A stretch of 52,325 bases of DNA, taken from an uncultured Clostridia bacterium (GTDB taxonomy: Bacteria; Bacillota; Clostridia; Christensenellales; UBA1242). The translations under genes were made by a program, and so were the position numbers. Positions 1 to 9,472 of the stretch are shown in pieces. The notes below the pieces were generated by a model. The model had not been told where the DNA came from. It made no database searches and saw only the letters and a program-made list of their open reading frames with translations. Numbering within the stretch: the first letter of the stretch is position 1; every line of letters begins with the position of its first letter. Where the stretch lies: NCBI GenBank assembly GCA_944345705.1, contig CALVML010000008.1:1-52325 (forward strand), given 5' to 3'.

Positions 1-162
1 AAATGTAATTATATTAAATTGTCCCGCATTAGTTGACCTCTTACCTGATATCCCTTGAAATATCTCATCACAACTCTATTATGCAAGAATAGAATAACAA
101 AAACAATATTTTTTGTCAAGTATTACAAGGATTCTTTAATTTTAATTTTTCAATTTGCTTTT

Positions 163-979
163 TTAATCATTTTTATCTATTAATAATCTATCGTTGTTAT
201 TCATAAGAACTTGCATTTGCTTAATCGCAATCCTATTCAATTCAATAATTCTTTCGCTTTGAGATTTCTTTTGTTCAATCAAGTAAGCATTTATATTTTC
301 CATATTGGATAAACAAATAAGTTGTTCCATTGTTGCATAATCTCGAATATTACCTTTTAGTGTTGGATTTTCTTTTCTCCATTCGCTTGCTGCCTTTCCA
401 AATAATGCAACGTTAAGAAGGTCGGCTTCACTAGCATATATAAAATTTGCTTGTTTTTCACTAAGAGTCGGCACAATGTTTTCTTTTATTACATCTGTAT
501 GTATCCTATAATTTATTTTAGATAATTCTCGTTTTACATCCGAACCAAGTTGAGCTTGTTCATTGGTTTTTAATCTTTAGAATTCTTTTATAATATATAT
601 TTTATCTCGGGAGAAATCCATGAAGTAAATTGCAGAGCAATATCTTTGTGTGCATAAGTTCCACTATTATACTTTCCACGTTTTGTTGTAAGTCCTATTG
701 CACTTGTCCTTTCTATCCATCTTTCAGGGTATAATGTAAAAGCATTCGTGCCTGCTTGATTTTTAAAGGCGTCGAATTCGACCCCTTTAAAATCAGGATT
801 ATTAAGTTGCTCCCACAATCCTAAATATTCTATTGTATCTTTTATTCTTAACCAGTTTCTGACTGCTCCTTTTGGCTCTAACGGGTTTTGTATCTTGTAA
901 TATCTGTTAATTAAAAATAATCACTTTCGTTTATATGAATTTCTTTATCTAAAACTTGAATTTCTCTATTTTTATTCAT
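163..979 (-). pseudogene. KilA-N domain phage protein, multiply disrupted
   Basis: Remnant of a KilA-N domain protein, a DNA-binding/antirepressor type found in phages and other mobile elements. Reading the minus strand from ATG 979 (preceded by GGGAGAG) gives MNKNREIQVLDKE..., then an in-frame TAA after ESDYF, a one-base loss near 920, an open stretch with the KilA-N core (LYPERWIERTSAIG, SGTYAHKDIALQF, 588-818), another frame change with a TAA near 577, and an intact C-terminal part (YASEADLLNVALFGKAA, 163-474) typical of the family. At least four lesions mean no full-length protein. The pieces are collinear, so this is one decayed gene and not several small ones. It sits beside a broken integrase, which fits an old prophage or integrative element. 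Confidence 0.85.
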
Positions 980-1064
980 ATCAACTCTCCCATGTTTTAA
1001 TTATATCATAAACATCATCTTTTTGTATTCAATTTTTATAAATATTTGTATTTACTTTCGTGTC

Positions 1065-1565
1065 TTAATTTTTGCCACTTAAAAATTTAATTTCATGCAA
1101 CCTATTGTTCGTATGTACTGTTGTTTTAACCGATTTATGCCCAAGCAAAGCTTGAATAACTTTTGGATTTTCATTTGCTTCAAATAACATCGTTGAATAA
1201 GTGTGTCTTAGCGTATGGAAATGTATTTTTCCAAAAAATCCGTTTTTCTTTGCAAATCTATCAAATATTCGTCTTGTTCCAGAATAAGTCCTTACACTAC
1301 CATCACTATTTGCAAAAACAACCGCATTTGGTGCAAGCAAATCAACTCCTGTGAGTTCTCTTCGCACCCACTGACATTTATGCCAATCTTTTAATACTTC
1401 AACTAAAATGTCGGGAATAGGAACCTCACGAACAGAACAATTGGTTTTTGTTTGTCCAATAACAGTTTTTCGACTTATAACTTTACCTTTCTTATCAAAT
1501 GTAGGCACTTGTGTAATGCTGTTCTTAAATATTATGATCTTGTTATCAAAGTCTATGTTTCTCAT
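1065..1565 (-). pseudogene. Tyrosine recombinase (integrase), C-terminal remnant
   Basis: C-terminal catalytic half of a phage/ICE-type tyrosine recombinase. Visible are the HTLRHTYST box (H-x-x-R) and LLGHKSVKTT, the usual segment before the nucleophile. The N-terminal arm-binding and core-binding domains and the first catalytic Arg are missing, and an in-frame TGA lies just upstream of the apparent start. Where the nucleophilic Tyr is expected, about 9 residues after the GHKS motif, the protein reads TVHTNNRL with no Tyr. It is therefore almost certainly inactive. It probably once mobilised the island and, with the KilA-N remnant, marks its left part. Confidence 0.85.
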
Positions 1566-1916
1566 ATTCCATCATTGAGCCAGAGAATTTAATAAGCTTG
1601 TCCGAAATTTAGGACTCACTTTGGTCATAATAGTATTCTAAATTTCTCGCCAGAAAAGAGATTGTTGGCTCTTACATTAATGATGATTTTACAAAATAAT
1701 TTGAAAAGACCGATATACTACATATTTGAAAACTGTGGCAGCTAGTGATCTTGCTTCTTGGATGAGAGATTATATTTAAGAATTAGTTTAGCTTGAGTAA
1801 ATTAAAATATTCAACACTTACAATTGATGAGTTAAAAAAGGCTATCACACAAATTCGTTAGAATTCATCAAAATTTTATAACAATAAAATTTTAGCATCA
1901 CGTAGTTTATATAACG
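1566..1916. other. Degenerate intergenic stretch, no gene recognised
   Basis: About 350 bases between the integrase remnant and the glycosyltransferase promoter. All frames are broken by frequent stops. Short coding-like runs occur on the plus strand (for example VAASDLASWMRDYI near 1736-1780), but I cannot assign them to a family. It is most likely decayed mobile-element sequence. Confidence 0.4.
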
Positions 1917-1945
1917 TTGACTTTTATATCATTTTGTGTTATACA
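1917..1945 (+). promoter_or_regulatory. Sigma-A-type promoter of the glycan cluster, leaderless
   Basis: TTGACT (1917-1922), a 17-bp spacer and TATACA (1940-1945). The expected transcription start, about 7 bases after the -10 box, falls on the GTG at 1952 that starts the first glycosyltransferase. No Shine-Dalgarno sequence lies in front of that codon. The upstream TTG at 1934 lies inside the promoter spacer and cannot be the start if this promoter is used. Confidence 0.6.
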
Positions 1946-1951
1946 TTATGT

Positions 1952-2890
1952 GTGGATAAATTAGTTTCTTTTATTGTGCCTACATACAATGCACAGTCTT
2001 GCATTGCAAGATGTTTAAACTCTTTAATTAGTCAAGAAATTGCTTGTGAAATTATAGTAATAAATGACTGCTCTGTCGATAATACAGATTATATTTGTAG
2101 AAAGTATGTAGAAAAATACAATAACATAATTTACATAAAACTTGATGAAAACATGGGGGTTTCATTTGCACGAAATACTGGACTTTCTCATGCAACAGGA
2201 GAGTTTGTTATCTTTGTTGATTCAGATGACTATATAGATTCAATAAAACCAATCTATAATATTTTAAATCAAAAATTTGACTTGGTAATTTTTGGAAGAA
2301 AGTATATAAGAGAACAAGAAGTACTGGAGTGTCCACTCCCCTATGCTGGATTGATCACAAAAGATGAATTAATAAAAAATCATTTAAAAACATTCCTAAA
2401 TGTCAATTCTTCGATATGGGTAACAAATAAACTATACAAAAATAAAATAATTCAAGATCAAAATATTAAGTTTGATGTCGGAGTTAACTTCTCGGAGGAC
2501 CTATATTTTAATTTAAAATATTTTAAGCACATAGAAACTATTTATTACAGTAACAATTATATAAGTTATTATGACAGGAATATTCCAAACTCTCTTTCCA
2601 GAATATATGAAAAATACAACATATCAAAAGTTATAGAAAATAGAAATAAAGTTTATCGTTTTCTACAATCCTTCTCCGACATCAATTATAGTGTTTATTT
2701 CGAAGATTATAAAAATATTTTAATATATTCTATAAATAAAGTTTTAACAAATCAATTCTCTAAATTAGAAGAAAAATTAGAAGAATTAAAATATGTAAAA
2801 AAAACACCAAAAGAAATTCTTGAATTTTTAAATGAAAATAATTTTATAGAGTTTTTGTTGAAACAATATATATCACAAAATAATAATTGA
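1952..2890 (+). CDS. Family 2 glycosyltransferase
   Basis: Predicted cytosolic GT-A fold glycosyltransferase that transfers a sugar from an NDP-sugar to a growing surface glycan. The N-terminal nucleotide-binding start is VSFIVPTYNAQSCIARCLNSL, then NDCSVDNTD, NMGVSFARNTGLSHATGEFV and the metal-binding FVDSDD motif. A helical Lys-rich C-terminus follows with no membrane segment. About 312 residues, normal for the family. I prefer the GTG at 1952: it gives VDKLVSFIVP, and the promoter places the transcript start there; an in-frame TTG at 1934 is an alternative. It is the first gene of a plus-strand run to 9472, with 12 bases to the next gene. The sugar specificity cannot be told. Confidence 0.85.
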   Translation: MDKLVSFIVPTYNAQSCIARCLNSLISQEIACEIIVINDCSVDNTDYICRKYVEKYNNIIYIKLDENMGVSFARNTGLSHATGEFVIFVDSDDYIDSIKPIYNILNQKFDLVIFGRKYIREQEVLECPLPYAGLITKDELIKNHLKTFLNVNSSIWVTNKLYKNKIIQDQNIKFDVGVNFSEDLYFNLKYFKHIETIYYSNNYISYYDRNIPNSLSRIYEKYNISKVIENRNKVYRFLQSFSDINYSVYFEDYKNILIYSINKVLTNQFSKLEEKLEELKYVKKTPKEILEFLNENNFIEFLLKQYISQNNN

Positions 2891-2902
2891 TAGGAGTACA
2901 GC

Positions 2903-4246
2903 ATGAAATTTTCAATTGTAGTACCAGTATATAATTCAGAAAAATACATTACAGAATGCATTGAAAGCGTTCTTAATCAATCTTATAAAAATTGGGAACT
3001 TATATTAGTAGATGATGGTTCAAGTGACTCATCAAAAGCAATTTGCATCAAATACGCCCAACAATATCCTGATCAAATATTTGTTTATGAAAGCAAAAAT
3101 TTTGGAGTTTCTCATGCAAGAAATATTGCTATTAAAAAAGCAAATGGAGATTATGTTGTTTTTTTAGATAGCGATGACTATTTACTAAATAAAAACTTTT
3201 TCGAATATTTAAACAACGTTTCACAAACCCAAAATATTGATTGTTTTATTGGGGAGTTTAACTCTTTTTCTGAAAATGAAAATATTCCACCTCTTAAGGA
3301 TAAAAAAATCAGTAAAGACGAAATAAATAATATGCCCCAAGAAGAAGTTTTAGAATATTTTTATAGACTAAGGTTGATTTTTACAGTGTGGAGATTTGTT
3401 GTTAAAAGACAATTAATTCAAGATAATAATCTGCAATTTACAGAAAATATTATTCACGAAGATGAAGAATGGTGTACAAGAATGTTGCTATGCGCTACAA
3501 CTTTTAATAAAATCCCATTTCCGCATTATATGTACCGCAGACGCGCAAATAGCATTATGTCTACCGGGGATTTTGTACACTTCTACAATTATCTTAAAGT
3601 TACTGAATTAATTTTAAACACCGCACAAAAACAAGAAAAAAAATATAAAAAAATTTTTGCACAAAGATGCGCATATAAGTGTGCAGGGCTTGTATATTTT
3701 GGGTTGAAAGATATTTCCGAATTCTTGCCACCGATCAAAGAAGAAACTGTCGATTTAAATAATATCAATGTTTTTTTATGCAGTTCGGGTTCAGGAAAAA
3801 CTCAACTAGCAAAAGCCAACAATAAATATATGGATTTAGATATAATCAAAACAAGATGTCATTACATGTTTGACAACAATATAACAGATGAAGAAATTGA
3901 AATATTAAAAAGCACTGAAGGACTAAAAAGAAATCCTGATTATCCTAACAACTATTTAAATATTTTAAAAAAGTATATAGACCAAGGAAAAAAAATACTT
4001 TTAGTACCGCAGAAATTAGAAATTGATTTTTTACAAGAGAATAATATAGATTTTTGTCTTATCTTTCCTCATCCGTCTTGTCAGCGAGAATACGAAGAAA
4101 GATTTCTTAAAAGAGGGAATAGTAGGGAATTTTCAAAAGAAGTATCCAAACGACTTGCAAAACTTTATTATGAAAATATAAAAATCCCATGTAAAGCAAA
4201 GATTGTTTTAAAAAATGGACAATATCTTGCTGATGTTTTAAATTAA
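2903..4246 (+). CDS. Family 2 glycosyltransferase fused to a P-loop kinase-like domain
   Basis: Two domains in 447 residues. Residues 1-~280 are a GT-A glycosyltransferase (FSIVVPVYNSEKYITECIESVL, VDDGSSDSS, GVSHARNIAI, VVFLDSDDY, and a C-terminal HEDEEWC element typical of capsular GT2 enzymes). From residue ~288 a second domain begins with a clear Walker A, CSSGSGKTQLAK (G296-T300), and contains FPHPSCQREYEERFLKRG, a segment resembling phage and bacterial nucleoside-kinase-like P-loop proteins. The start is ATG after a GGAG sequence. The fusion is in frame with no disruption. The second domain may phosphorylate a small molecule or act as a regulatory NTPase; its substrate is unknown. The next gene is a stand-alone P-loop kinase, so the cluster has two related ATP-binding modules side by side. 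Confidence 0.85.
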   Translation: MKFSIVVPVYNSEKYITECIESVLNQSYKNWELILVDDGSSDSSKAICIKYAQQYPDQIFVYESKNFGVSHARNIAIKKANGDYVVFLDSDDYLLNKNFFEYLNNVSQTQNIDCFIGEFNSFSENENIPPLKDKKISKDEINNMPQEEVLEYFYRLRLIFTVWRFVVKRQLIQDNNLQFTENIIHEDEEWCTRMLLCATTFNKIPFPHYMYRRRANSIMSTGDFVHFYNYLKVTELILNTAQKQEKKYKKIFAQRCAYKCAGLVYFGLKDISEFLPPIKEETVDLNNINVFLCSSGSGKTQLAKANNKYMDLDIIKTRCHYMFDNNITDEEIEILKSTEGLKRNPDYPNNYLNILKKYIDQGKKILLVPQKLEIDFLQENNIDFCLIFPHPSCQREYEERFLKRGNSREFSKEVSKRLAKLYYENIKIPCKAKIVLKNGQYLADVLN

Positions 4247-4256
4247 GGAGGATACT

Positions 4257-4829
4257 TTGAAAAACAATTATTTGATTTATGGATCAAGTAGAAGTGGAAA
4301 ATCCACTCTCGCTAGAATGATGTGTACAAGATTTAATATATCATATATACCTATCGATAAATTGGTGACTGCTTTTGAAAAGGGCTTACCTGAAATTGGA
4401 ATAAATCATGAAAAGAAAACTTCAGAAAATGTTTCTAATTTTGAAAGATTCCTTATTCCGTATCTTAAAACAATTTCTCATTTATCAAGATATCAAGATA
4501 ATCCAATATATGTTGTTGCCGAGGGAGCATATCTCCATTTAGAAGATTATGTGACTCAATTATCAAAAAGCTTTAAAATAATTATTTTAGTTCAAGATAC
4601 AGATGCAAACACCATATTTGAAAACATAAGAAAAAACGACTGCAAACTTGATTGGACATATTCTTTGAATGATAAAGAACTTTTATCTTACTGCAAGCAC
4701 TTAGTTAAAGTTAATAAATATATAATTACTCTTTGCAGAAAAATGGGATTTTCTTATTATGATACTCATCAAAACAGGGTTGAAATTTTTGATGAAATTT
4801 TAAAAGAGATTGCTAAGGAGGAGTTGTGA
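4257..4829 (+). CDS. Small P-loop kinase-like protein
   Basis: A 190-residue P-loop NTPase of adenylate/shikimate-kinase-like shape. Walker A is at the N-terminus (YGSSRSGKSTLARMM, residues 8-22). Later landmarks are VVAEGAYLH and IIILVQDTDANTIFENIRKND, which look like strand-helix elements of a nucleotide/sugar kinase. The start is TTG, supported by AGGAGG six bases upstream and by the Walker A lying directly after it. Its stop overlaps the GTG of the next gene (GTGA), so the two are translationally coupled. Function is not recognisable beyond phosphotransfer; by context it acts on a glycan precursor or aglycone. Confidence 0.75.
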   Translation: MKNNYLIYGSSRSGKSTLARMMCTRFNISYIPIDKLVTAFEKGLPEIGINHEKKTSENVSNFERFLIPYLKTISHLSRYQDNPIYVVAEGAYLHLEDYVTQLSKSFKIIILVQDTDANTIFENIRKNDCKLDWTYSLNDKELLSYCKHLVKVNKYIITLCRKMGFSYYDTHQNRVEIFDEILKEIAKEEL

Positions 4830-6124
4830 TAATATTATATATTTTTGTGACAATAATTTGTTTGTTTTATTTATGCACTTGCCTTAGAGTACCAATTGTT
4901 ATTTGGTATTATAATCGTATTAAAAAAAGAGTTGCAAAATATAAAGAAAAAGATTATACCGAATTTTGGATTCTTCTTCCTGCGTTAAGAGAACAAAAGC
5001 TCGTAAAAGAAACTATAGAATATTTTAATAATTTAAATTATAATGCAAATAAACTTCATATTTGTTTAATCACAACTCAAAAAGAGGAGTTTGAATATAA
5101 TCAAAAAAATCAAATCACAAAAACCACAAGAGATGTTGTTTTATCATATTTGAAAGAAAATAAAACAAAGTATAACACATGCTTAATCCATTACCCTGAA
5201 GAAAAAGGCAACAAAGCTTCTCAGCTGAATTATGCAATTAAAAAAATAACTGAATCAAGTAATAACGATTGTTATTTTGTGATTTTTGATTTTGATTCTC
5301 GCCCTAGCACTGATTTCTTAATAACAACAAACAAAACAATTGAATTATACAATCAACCTGATTTACTTCAACCAATCCCTTTTTTTCTTAAAAACGCTGA
5401 AAAATTATCAACCAATATTAAAAACACACCAATTATAATTCATGGCATGGAACAATCTTGCAGAAGTGGCTGTATTGAAATTTGGAACTTAATGATGAAT
5501 TCTTGTAAGTTGCCTCTATCCCCAATATATGCAATGGGTGCATGCTTATGTATTAAAAAATCAGCGCTTATCGAACAAGATTATATACCAGAACCCGTTG
5601 ATGATTTACCATTGGGTTTCAGATATTTTATTAATAAAAAAAACTTTCATCTTGTTCCATCGATTGTTTTAGGTGATTTGCCTGATACAATGAAAAAAGT
5701 TTTAAATCAATCTATATTAATTCAAAAAGGTAACCTTCTTGCTATAAAAGAAATTACAAGAAAAGGAACGGCAAAACATAATCTTTGGAGAAGATTATTG
5801 ATTTTATGGGAATTCCTGACTGTATTTTTTTCAAAAACTATTTTGCCGTATTTCTTATTGCTATTTGCAATATTTAACATAGTAAATTTTCATTTTATAA
5901 GTATTATAATATTCTCGCTCCCCTTTTTCAGATATTTGGCTGGAGTTATAATTATGCGAAAACTTGCTTGTCAAAAAATCAAACTTAAAACATTTATATT
6001 GGGATTTTTTTTGTGTTTTATTTCTCCGTTTTGCTTAACTTATGGACCAATAAAAAACATTCAATTGGAAATAAAGAAAAAATTGAAAAAAGTTGATATA
6101 TCTTATAAAAAAACGGAGAGATAA
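4826..6124 (+). CDS. Membrane family 2 glycosyltransferase
   Basis: 432 residues. One N-terminal membrane helix (LYIFVTIICLFYLCTCL, 4-20), a cytosolic GT-A domain (WILLPALREQKLVKETIEYF, then FVIFDFDSRPSTDFL with the D-x-D, then MGACLCIKKSAL and a VDDLPLGFRYF acceptor loop) and at least three helices between ~335 and 410. This is the architecture of processive or lipid-acceptor GT2 enzymes at the membrane. The order DDLPLGF and Q..L.QKGN is reminiscent of the ED/QxxRW region but is not canonical. GTG start, AGGAGG five bases upstream, 4-base overlap with the preceding kinase. It probably transfers the first or a polymerising sugar at the cytoplasmic membrane face. Confidence 0.8.
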   Translation: MIILYIFVTIICLFYLCTCLRVPIVIWYYNRIKKRVAKYKEKDYTEFWILLPALREQKLVKETIEYFNNLNYNANKLHICLITTQKEEFEYNQKNQITKTTRDVVLSYLKENKTKYNTCLIHYPEEKGNKASQLNYAIKKITESSNNDCYFVIFDFDSRPSTDFLITTNKTIELYNQPDLLQPIPFFLKNAEKLSTNIKNTPIIIHGMEQSCRSGCIEIWNLMMNSCKLPLSPIYAMGACLCIKKSALIEQDYIPEPVDDLPLGFRYFINKKNFHLVPSIVLGDLPDTMKKVLNQSILIQKGNLLAIKEITRKGTAKHNLWRRLLILWEFLTVFFSKTILPYFLLLFAIFNIVNFHFISIIIFSLPFFRYLAGVIIMRKLACQKIKLKTFILGFFLCFISPFCLTYGPIKNIQLEIKKKLKKVDISYKKTER

Positions 6125-6127
6125 GTT

Positions 6128-6922
6128 ATGAAAAAATTTTATGGTAGTTATACAAAAATCAGAATTAATAATGGGAATATAATTAAAAGAATTGACATTT
6201 TAAAACTAGACAAAATACAACAAGAAATACTTCAAACATTAAATTATCAAGGGGGAGACTTGTTAAAATATTATGAAATATTAAATTCATATAATTTGCC
6301 AGTTGAAAAACCATTTAATATTGTAGAAGATAATGGTGTTTGCGAATACACGCAAAAATTTTATAAAAATGCATTAAATGTAGACGAAATTCTTGAAAGA
6401 GAATTTGAAAATATTGATCACCCTAACTATGAAAAAATTTTTAAAATATTAAACGATATTATGAAAATGTGGGCTATTAGTCACAGCCAAAATAGAGCAT
6501 ATATTGATTTTAATTTAAAAAACCTAATTTATTACGAGCATGACAAAATAGTCTTTGTAGATCTCTTTCCTCCTATTTTAAACAACATAAACCAAACAAA
6601 CTCTTATAAAATAAAAAATCAAATTGATTTATGGACGGACAAGTATATAAATTTAGGTTCTATGCTCGCATATTTTGTTCAACCATTGGTAATTAAACAT
6701 AAAACCAGTAAAAATCTATACAAAATACTTAAATACATCTTTGATAATGCCTTTAATATTATAGAAAACCAAACACACTTATCAAAAGATGATATTTTAT
6801 TAAGATTAAATAAATCTTCTCATGTGTTCGCAAAGAGATTTGTTGATATTTACAAATTTGCTACTCAGTCAACTGATAATCAACAATTTTTAGACACTTA
6901 CTTAAATGCAAAACTTTTTTAA
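6128..6922 (+). CDS. Protein-kinase-fold / aminoglycoside-phosphotransferase-like protein
   Basis: 264 residues, no membrane segment. The central part reads YIDFNLKNLIYYEHDKIVFVDLF, matching the catalytic-loop plus metal-loop pattern of the APH/choline-kinase clan (D-x-x-x-x-N followed by a hydrophobic-D). The usual HGD is YID here, so the His and Gly of the Brenner motif are missing. It may be an atypical small-molecule kinase, phosphorylating a sugar or polyol, or a non-catalytic relative. It starts 3 bases after the membrane glycosyltransferase, with GGAGAG upstream, so it belongs to the same operon. The fold assignment rests on motif pattern only. Confidence 0.55.
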   Translation: MKKFYGSYTKIRINNGNIIKRIDILKLDKIQQEILQTLNYQGGDLLKYYEILNSYNLPVEKPFNIVEDNGVCEYTQKFYKNALNVDEILEREFENIDHPNYEKIFKILNDIMKMWAISHSQNRAYIDFNLKNLIYYEHDKIVFVDLFPPILNNINQTNSYKIKNQIDLWTDKYINLGSMLAYFVQPLVIKHKTSKNLYKILKYIFDNAFNIIENQTHLSKDDILLRLNKSSHVFAKRFVDIYKFATQSTDNQQFLDTYLNAKLF

Positions 6923-6932
6923 AGGAGAAAAA

Positions 6933-7838
6933 ATGTTATTTTCAGTAATAATTCCAACACATAATTCAGAAAACTATATTAGTAAATGTTTGGACTCTAT
7001 ATTAATTCAAAAGGTGAAAGACTTTGAAATCATTTTAATAGATGACGGAAATACTGATTCCACCAATAAGATTATTTTAAATTATAAAAAAAAATACAGC
7101 AACATTCGTTTATATACTAATAGAGTAAAAGGTGTTAGCGCAGCAAGAAATTTAGGTATAACAAAAAGTTATGGTAAATATATAATTTTTGTTGATAGTG
7201 ATGATAAAATTGCTCCTGATCTGTTTAATCAATTAGTGCCACATTGTAACGCGAACACAGATCTAATTAAATACAATGCGATTTATGTTGGCGGTTCATT
7301 TTCTCCAGATGATGATCGATTTATATGTAAACCATTTATTAAAAAAAACGGCTCAAATGCTTTAATAGATTTTTGTAATCAAGAAAAAATTTTTGCGACC
7401 CCTTGGATGTATTGTGCAAAAAAGGAAATTTATACAAATAACCACTTATTTTTCCCTGTCGGAAGAGTTCACGAAGATGTCGCAATTATTCCTTTACTTA
7501 TCGCTTTTTCTAAAACTGTTACAAGTATAAACTATATTGGATACTATTATATACAACACTCTAAAAGTATTATGAACGACAGAAGTTATGAAAAGAAGCT
7601 TTCTCGTGCTTATGACTTTTTATTTCATTACGATTATTTACACAAAAGGATTGGAAATGCTTTAGGCATTACTTTAGAATGTAAAAAAATATTTTTTAAT
7701 TATCTATCTAAGAGAATAAATTGTAAAATAGAACATTTACTTGGAAAAGATAGACAAAAATTTATCACGGAATTAAGTGCTCGCAATGTTGACCAATGGA
7801 TTTTGGATGGTCAAAAAATTGCTAATAAATATCACTAG
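6933..7838 (+). CDS. Family 2 glycosyltransferase
   Basis: About 301-residue soluble GT-A glycosyltransferase: FSVIIPTHNSENYISKCLDSIL, IDDGNTDST, VSAARNLGI, IIFVDSDDK, and the late HEDVAIIPLL motif common to GT2 enzymes of capsule and teichoic-acid loci. I take ATG 6933, which follows AAAGGAG by six bases and begins directly with the first beta strand. An upstream in-frame ATG at 6906 overlaps the previous gene and only adds nine odd residues. Eight bases separate it from the nucleotidyltransferase fusion. Donor and acceptor are unknown. Confidence 0.85.
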   Translation: MLFSVIIPTHNSENYISKCLDSILIQKVKDFEIILIDDGNTDSTNKIILNYKKKYSNIRLYTNRVKGVSAARNLGITKSYGKYIIFVDSDDKIAPDLFNQLVPHCNANTDLIKYNAIYVGGSFSPDDDRFICKPFIKKNGSNALIDFCNQEKIFATPWMYCAKKEIYTNNHLFFPVGRVHEDVAIIPLLIAFSKTVTSINYIGYYYIQHSKSIMNDRSYEKKLSRAYDFLFHYDYLHKRIGNALGITLECKKIFFNYLSKRINCKIEHLLGKDRQKFITELSARNVDQWILDGQKIANKYH

Positions 7839-7846
7839 GAGAAAAT

Positions 7847-9472
7847 ATGAATAAGTTTGAAAATCAATTAGTAATTCTTATGGGAGGCAAAGCCTCAAGA
7901 CTATGCCCTGTCACATATTCACTGCCTAAGGGATTAAACATAATTAACCACAAGCCTGCGATATTTAACAATATTGATACATTAATTAAATATGGATTAA
8001 AAGATATTATAATTGTATGTAATGACTCAAATTACGACATTATTTCTTCTATGTTTAGAAAATGTTACAAAAATATGTTAAATATTCAAATTGTAATACA
8101 ACATGAGCTAAATGGACCACTTGGAGCATTTCAATGTGCAGAGCCATATATAAACAAGTCTACATTGCTTATGCTTGGTGACACTTTGTGTGATTGCAAT
8201 TTTGATTATTCCAAAAACTTTGTTGGTATATCTGAAAATAAAAATACTAATGATTTCCAAAGATGGTGTTTTGCAATAACCGACGAAGACAATAAAATTT
8301 TAGAATATGAAGATAAACCAAACAACAAACCAATATCAAATAAGATTGTTATTGGCGTTTACTACTTTAAAAATGCAAACTTGTTAAAAACATTGCTAAA
8401 AAAAGATTATCCTGAACTAAATAATGAAAAACAACTTAGTTCTCTTCTTTCTGTATATATGAAAAAAGAAGAAATGTTCGCTCAAACCATCACCAAATGG
8501 CAAGACATTGGAACACTAGAGAATTATGTAAATACCAACTCTGCATATTTAACTGGAAGATATTTTAATAATTTTAAAAAGACAGACTTAACAATTGAAA
8601 AACAAAGTAAAGAAAAAGTCGTAAGCTATGAAATTGATTGGTATAGACAAATTTCCAAAACACCTCTAAAGGTTCTTATTCCACAATTTGTTAGTTATAA
8701 AAAAGGGCATAATGATTATCGTTATAAAATGGAATTACTTAGCGGAAACTCTCTATATACATATTTAAATTATTATGATATTCCAATCAGTAATGTAGAA
8801 TATATTATTAAATCGTTATTTTACACTGCAAATATTATGTGGTCTTATTCAAATAAAAAATGTGTTATGAATATGCCCCTTGCAAGCAGATATGTTTTTT
8901 TGTCAAAAACGGAGCGTCGACTTAAAGAATGGAACAACGATATAATAAACAAACATGAAATTATATTAAATGGGAGAAAACTTTTAGGTTATAAAGAAGT
9001 TTTGAATAGACTTTCTAATCAAATAGAAGATTTAATTAGTCAATCGGAAAAATACAAAGCCGTTATTCACGGGGATTTGAACTTCTCTAATATTTTTTAC
9101 TATCCCGACATTGGCAAGTTTTTATTTATTGATCCTAGAGGCAAGTATTATAGAATTGGCATTTATGGAGATAAAAGATATGATGTTGCAAAAATGCGTC
9201 ATAGTTTTGTTTATAAACATAATAAACTAACACATGCTGGATTTAGTTTGCAATGTGACGTTAATGAATACAAATTAACTTATGATTATGATAAAAAAGA
9301 AGATCAATTGTTTGATAAAATTGCACTTATGTATGGATTTAATCCGAGTGAGATAAAAATCATTGATGGTTTATTATTTTTATCTCAAATACCTTTACAT
9401 AAAGAAGATCACTCTTTTCAAATCGCATCTTTTTTAATTGGTCTTAAAATTTTAAATGACAGTATTGTTTAA
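7847..9472 (+). CDS. Nucleotidyltransferase fused to choline-kinase-like domain (LicC-LicA-like)
   Basis: 541 residues with two enzymatic parts. Residues 1-~230 form a sugar-phosphate/phosphocholine nucleotidyltransferase: LMGGKASRLCPVTYSLPKGL is the NTP-binding loop with the PK pair, followed by NGPLGAFQCAEPYI and LMLGDTLCD. Residues ~290-530 form an APH/choline-kinase-like domain with an intact VIHGDLNFSNIFY catalytic loop (~residue 404) and FLFIDPRG metal loop. Kinase plus cytidylyltransferase in one chain suggests that a small alcohol (choline, ethanolamine, glycerol or a sugar) is phosphorylated and activated as an NDP derivative to decorate a surface glycan. LicA/LicC are the closest functional analogues. 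The substrate is inferred only. GGAG lies upstream of the ATG. Its end overlaps the convergent phosphatase gene by four bases. Confidence 0.75.
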   Translation: MNKFENQLVILMGGKASRLCPVTYSLPKGLNIINHKPAIFNNIDTLIKYGLKDIIIVCNDSNYDIISSMFRKCYKNMLNIQIVIQHELNGPLGAFQCAEPYINKSTLLMLGDTLCDCNFDYSKNFVGISENKNTNDFQRWCFAITDEDNKILEYEDKPNNKPISNKIVIGVYYFKNANLLKTLLKKDYPELNNEKQLSSLLSVYMKKEEMFAQTITKWQDIGTLENYVNTNSAYLTGRYFNNFKKTDLTIEKQSKEKVVSYEIDWYRQISKTPLKVLIPQFVSYKKGHNDYRYKMELLSGNSLYTYLNYYDIPISNVEYIIKSLFYTANIMWSYSNKKCVMNMPLASRYVFLSKTERRLKEWNNDIINKHEIILNGRKLLGYKEVLNRLSNQIEDLISQSEKYKAVIHGDLNFSNIFYYPDIGKFLFIDPRGKYYRIGIYGDKRYDVAKMRHSFVYKHNKLTHAGFSLQCDVNEYKLTYDYDKKEDQLFDKIALMYGFNPSEIKIIDGLLFLSQIPLHKEDHSFQIASFLIGLKILNDSIV

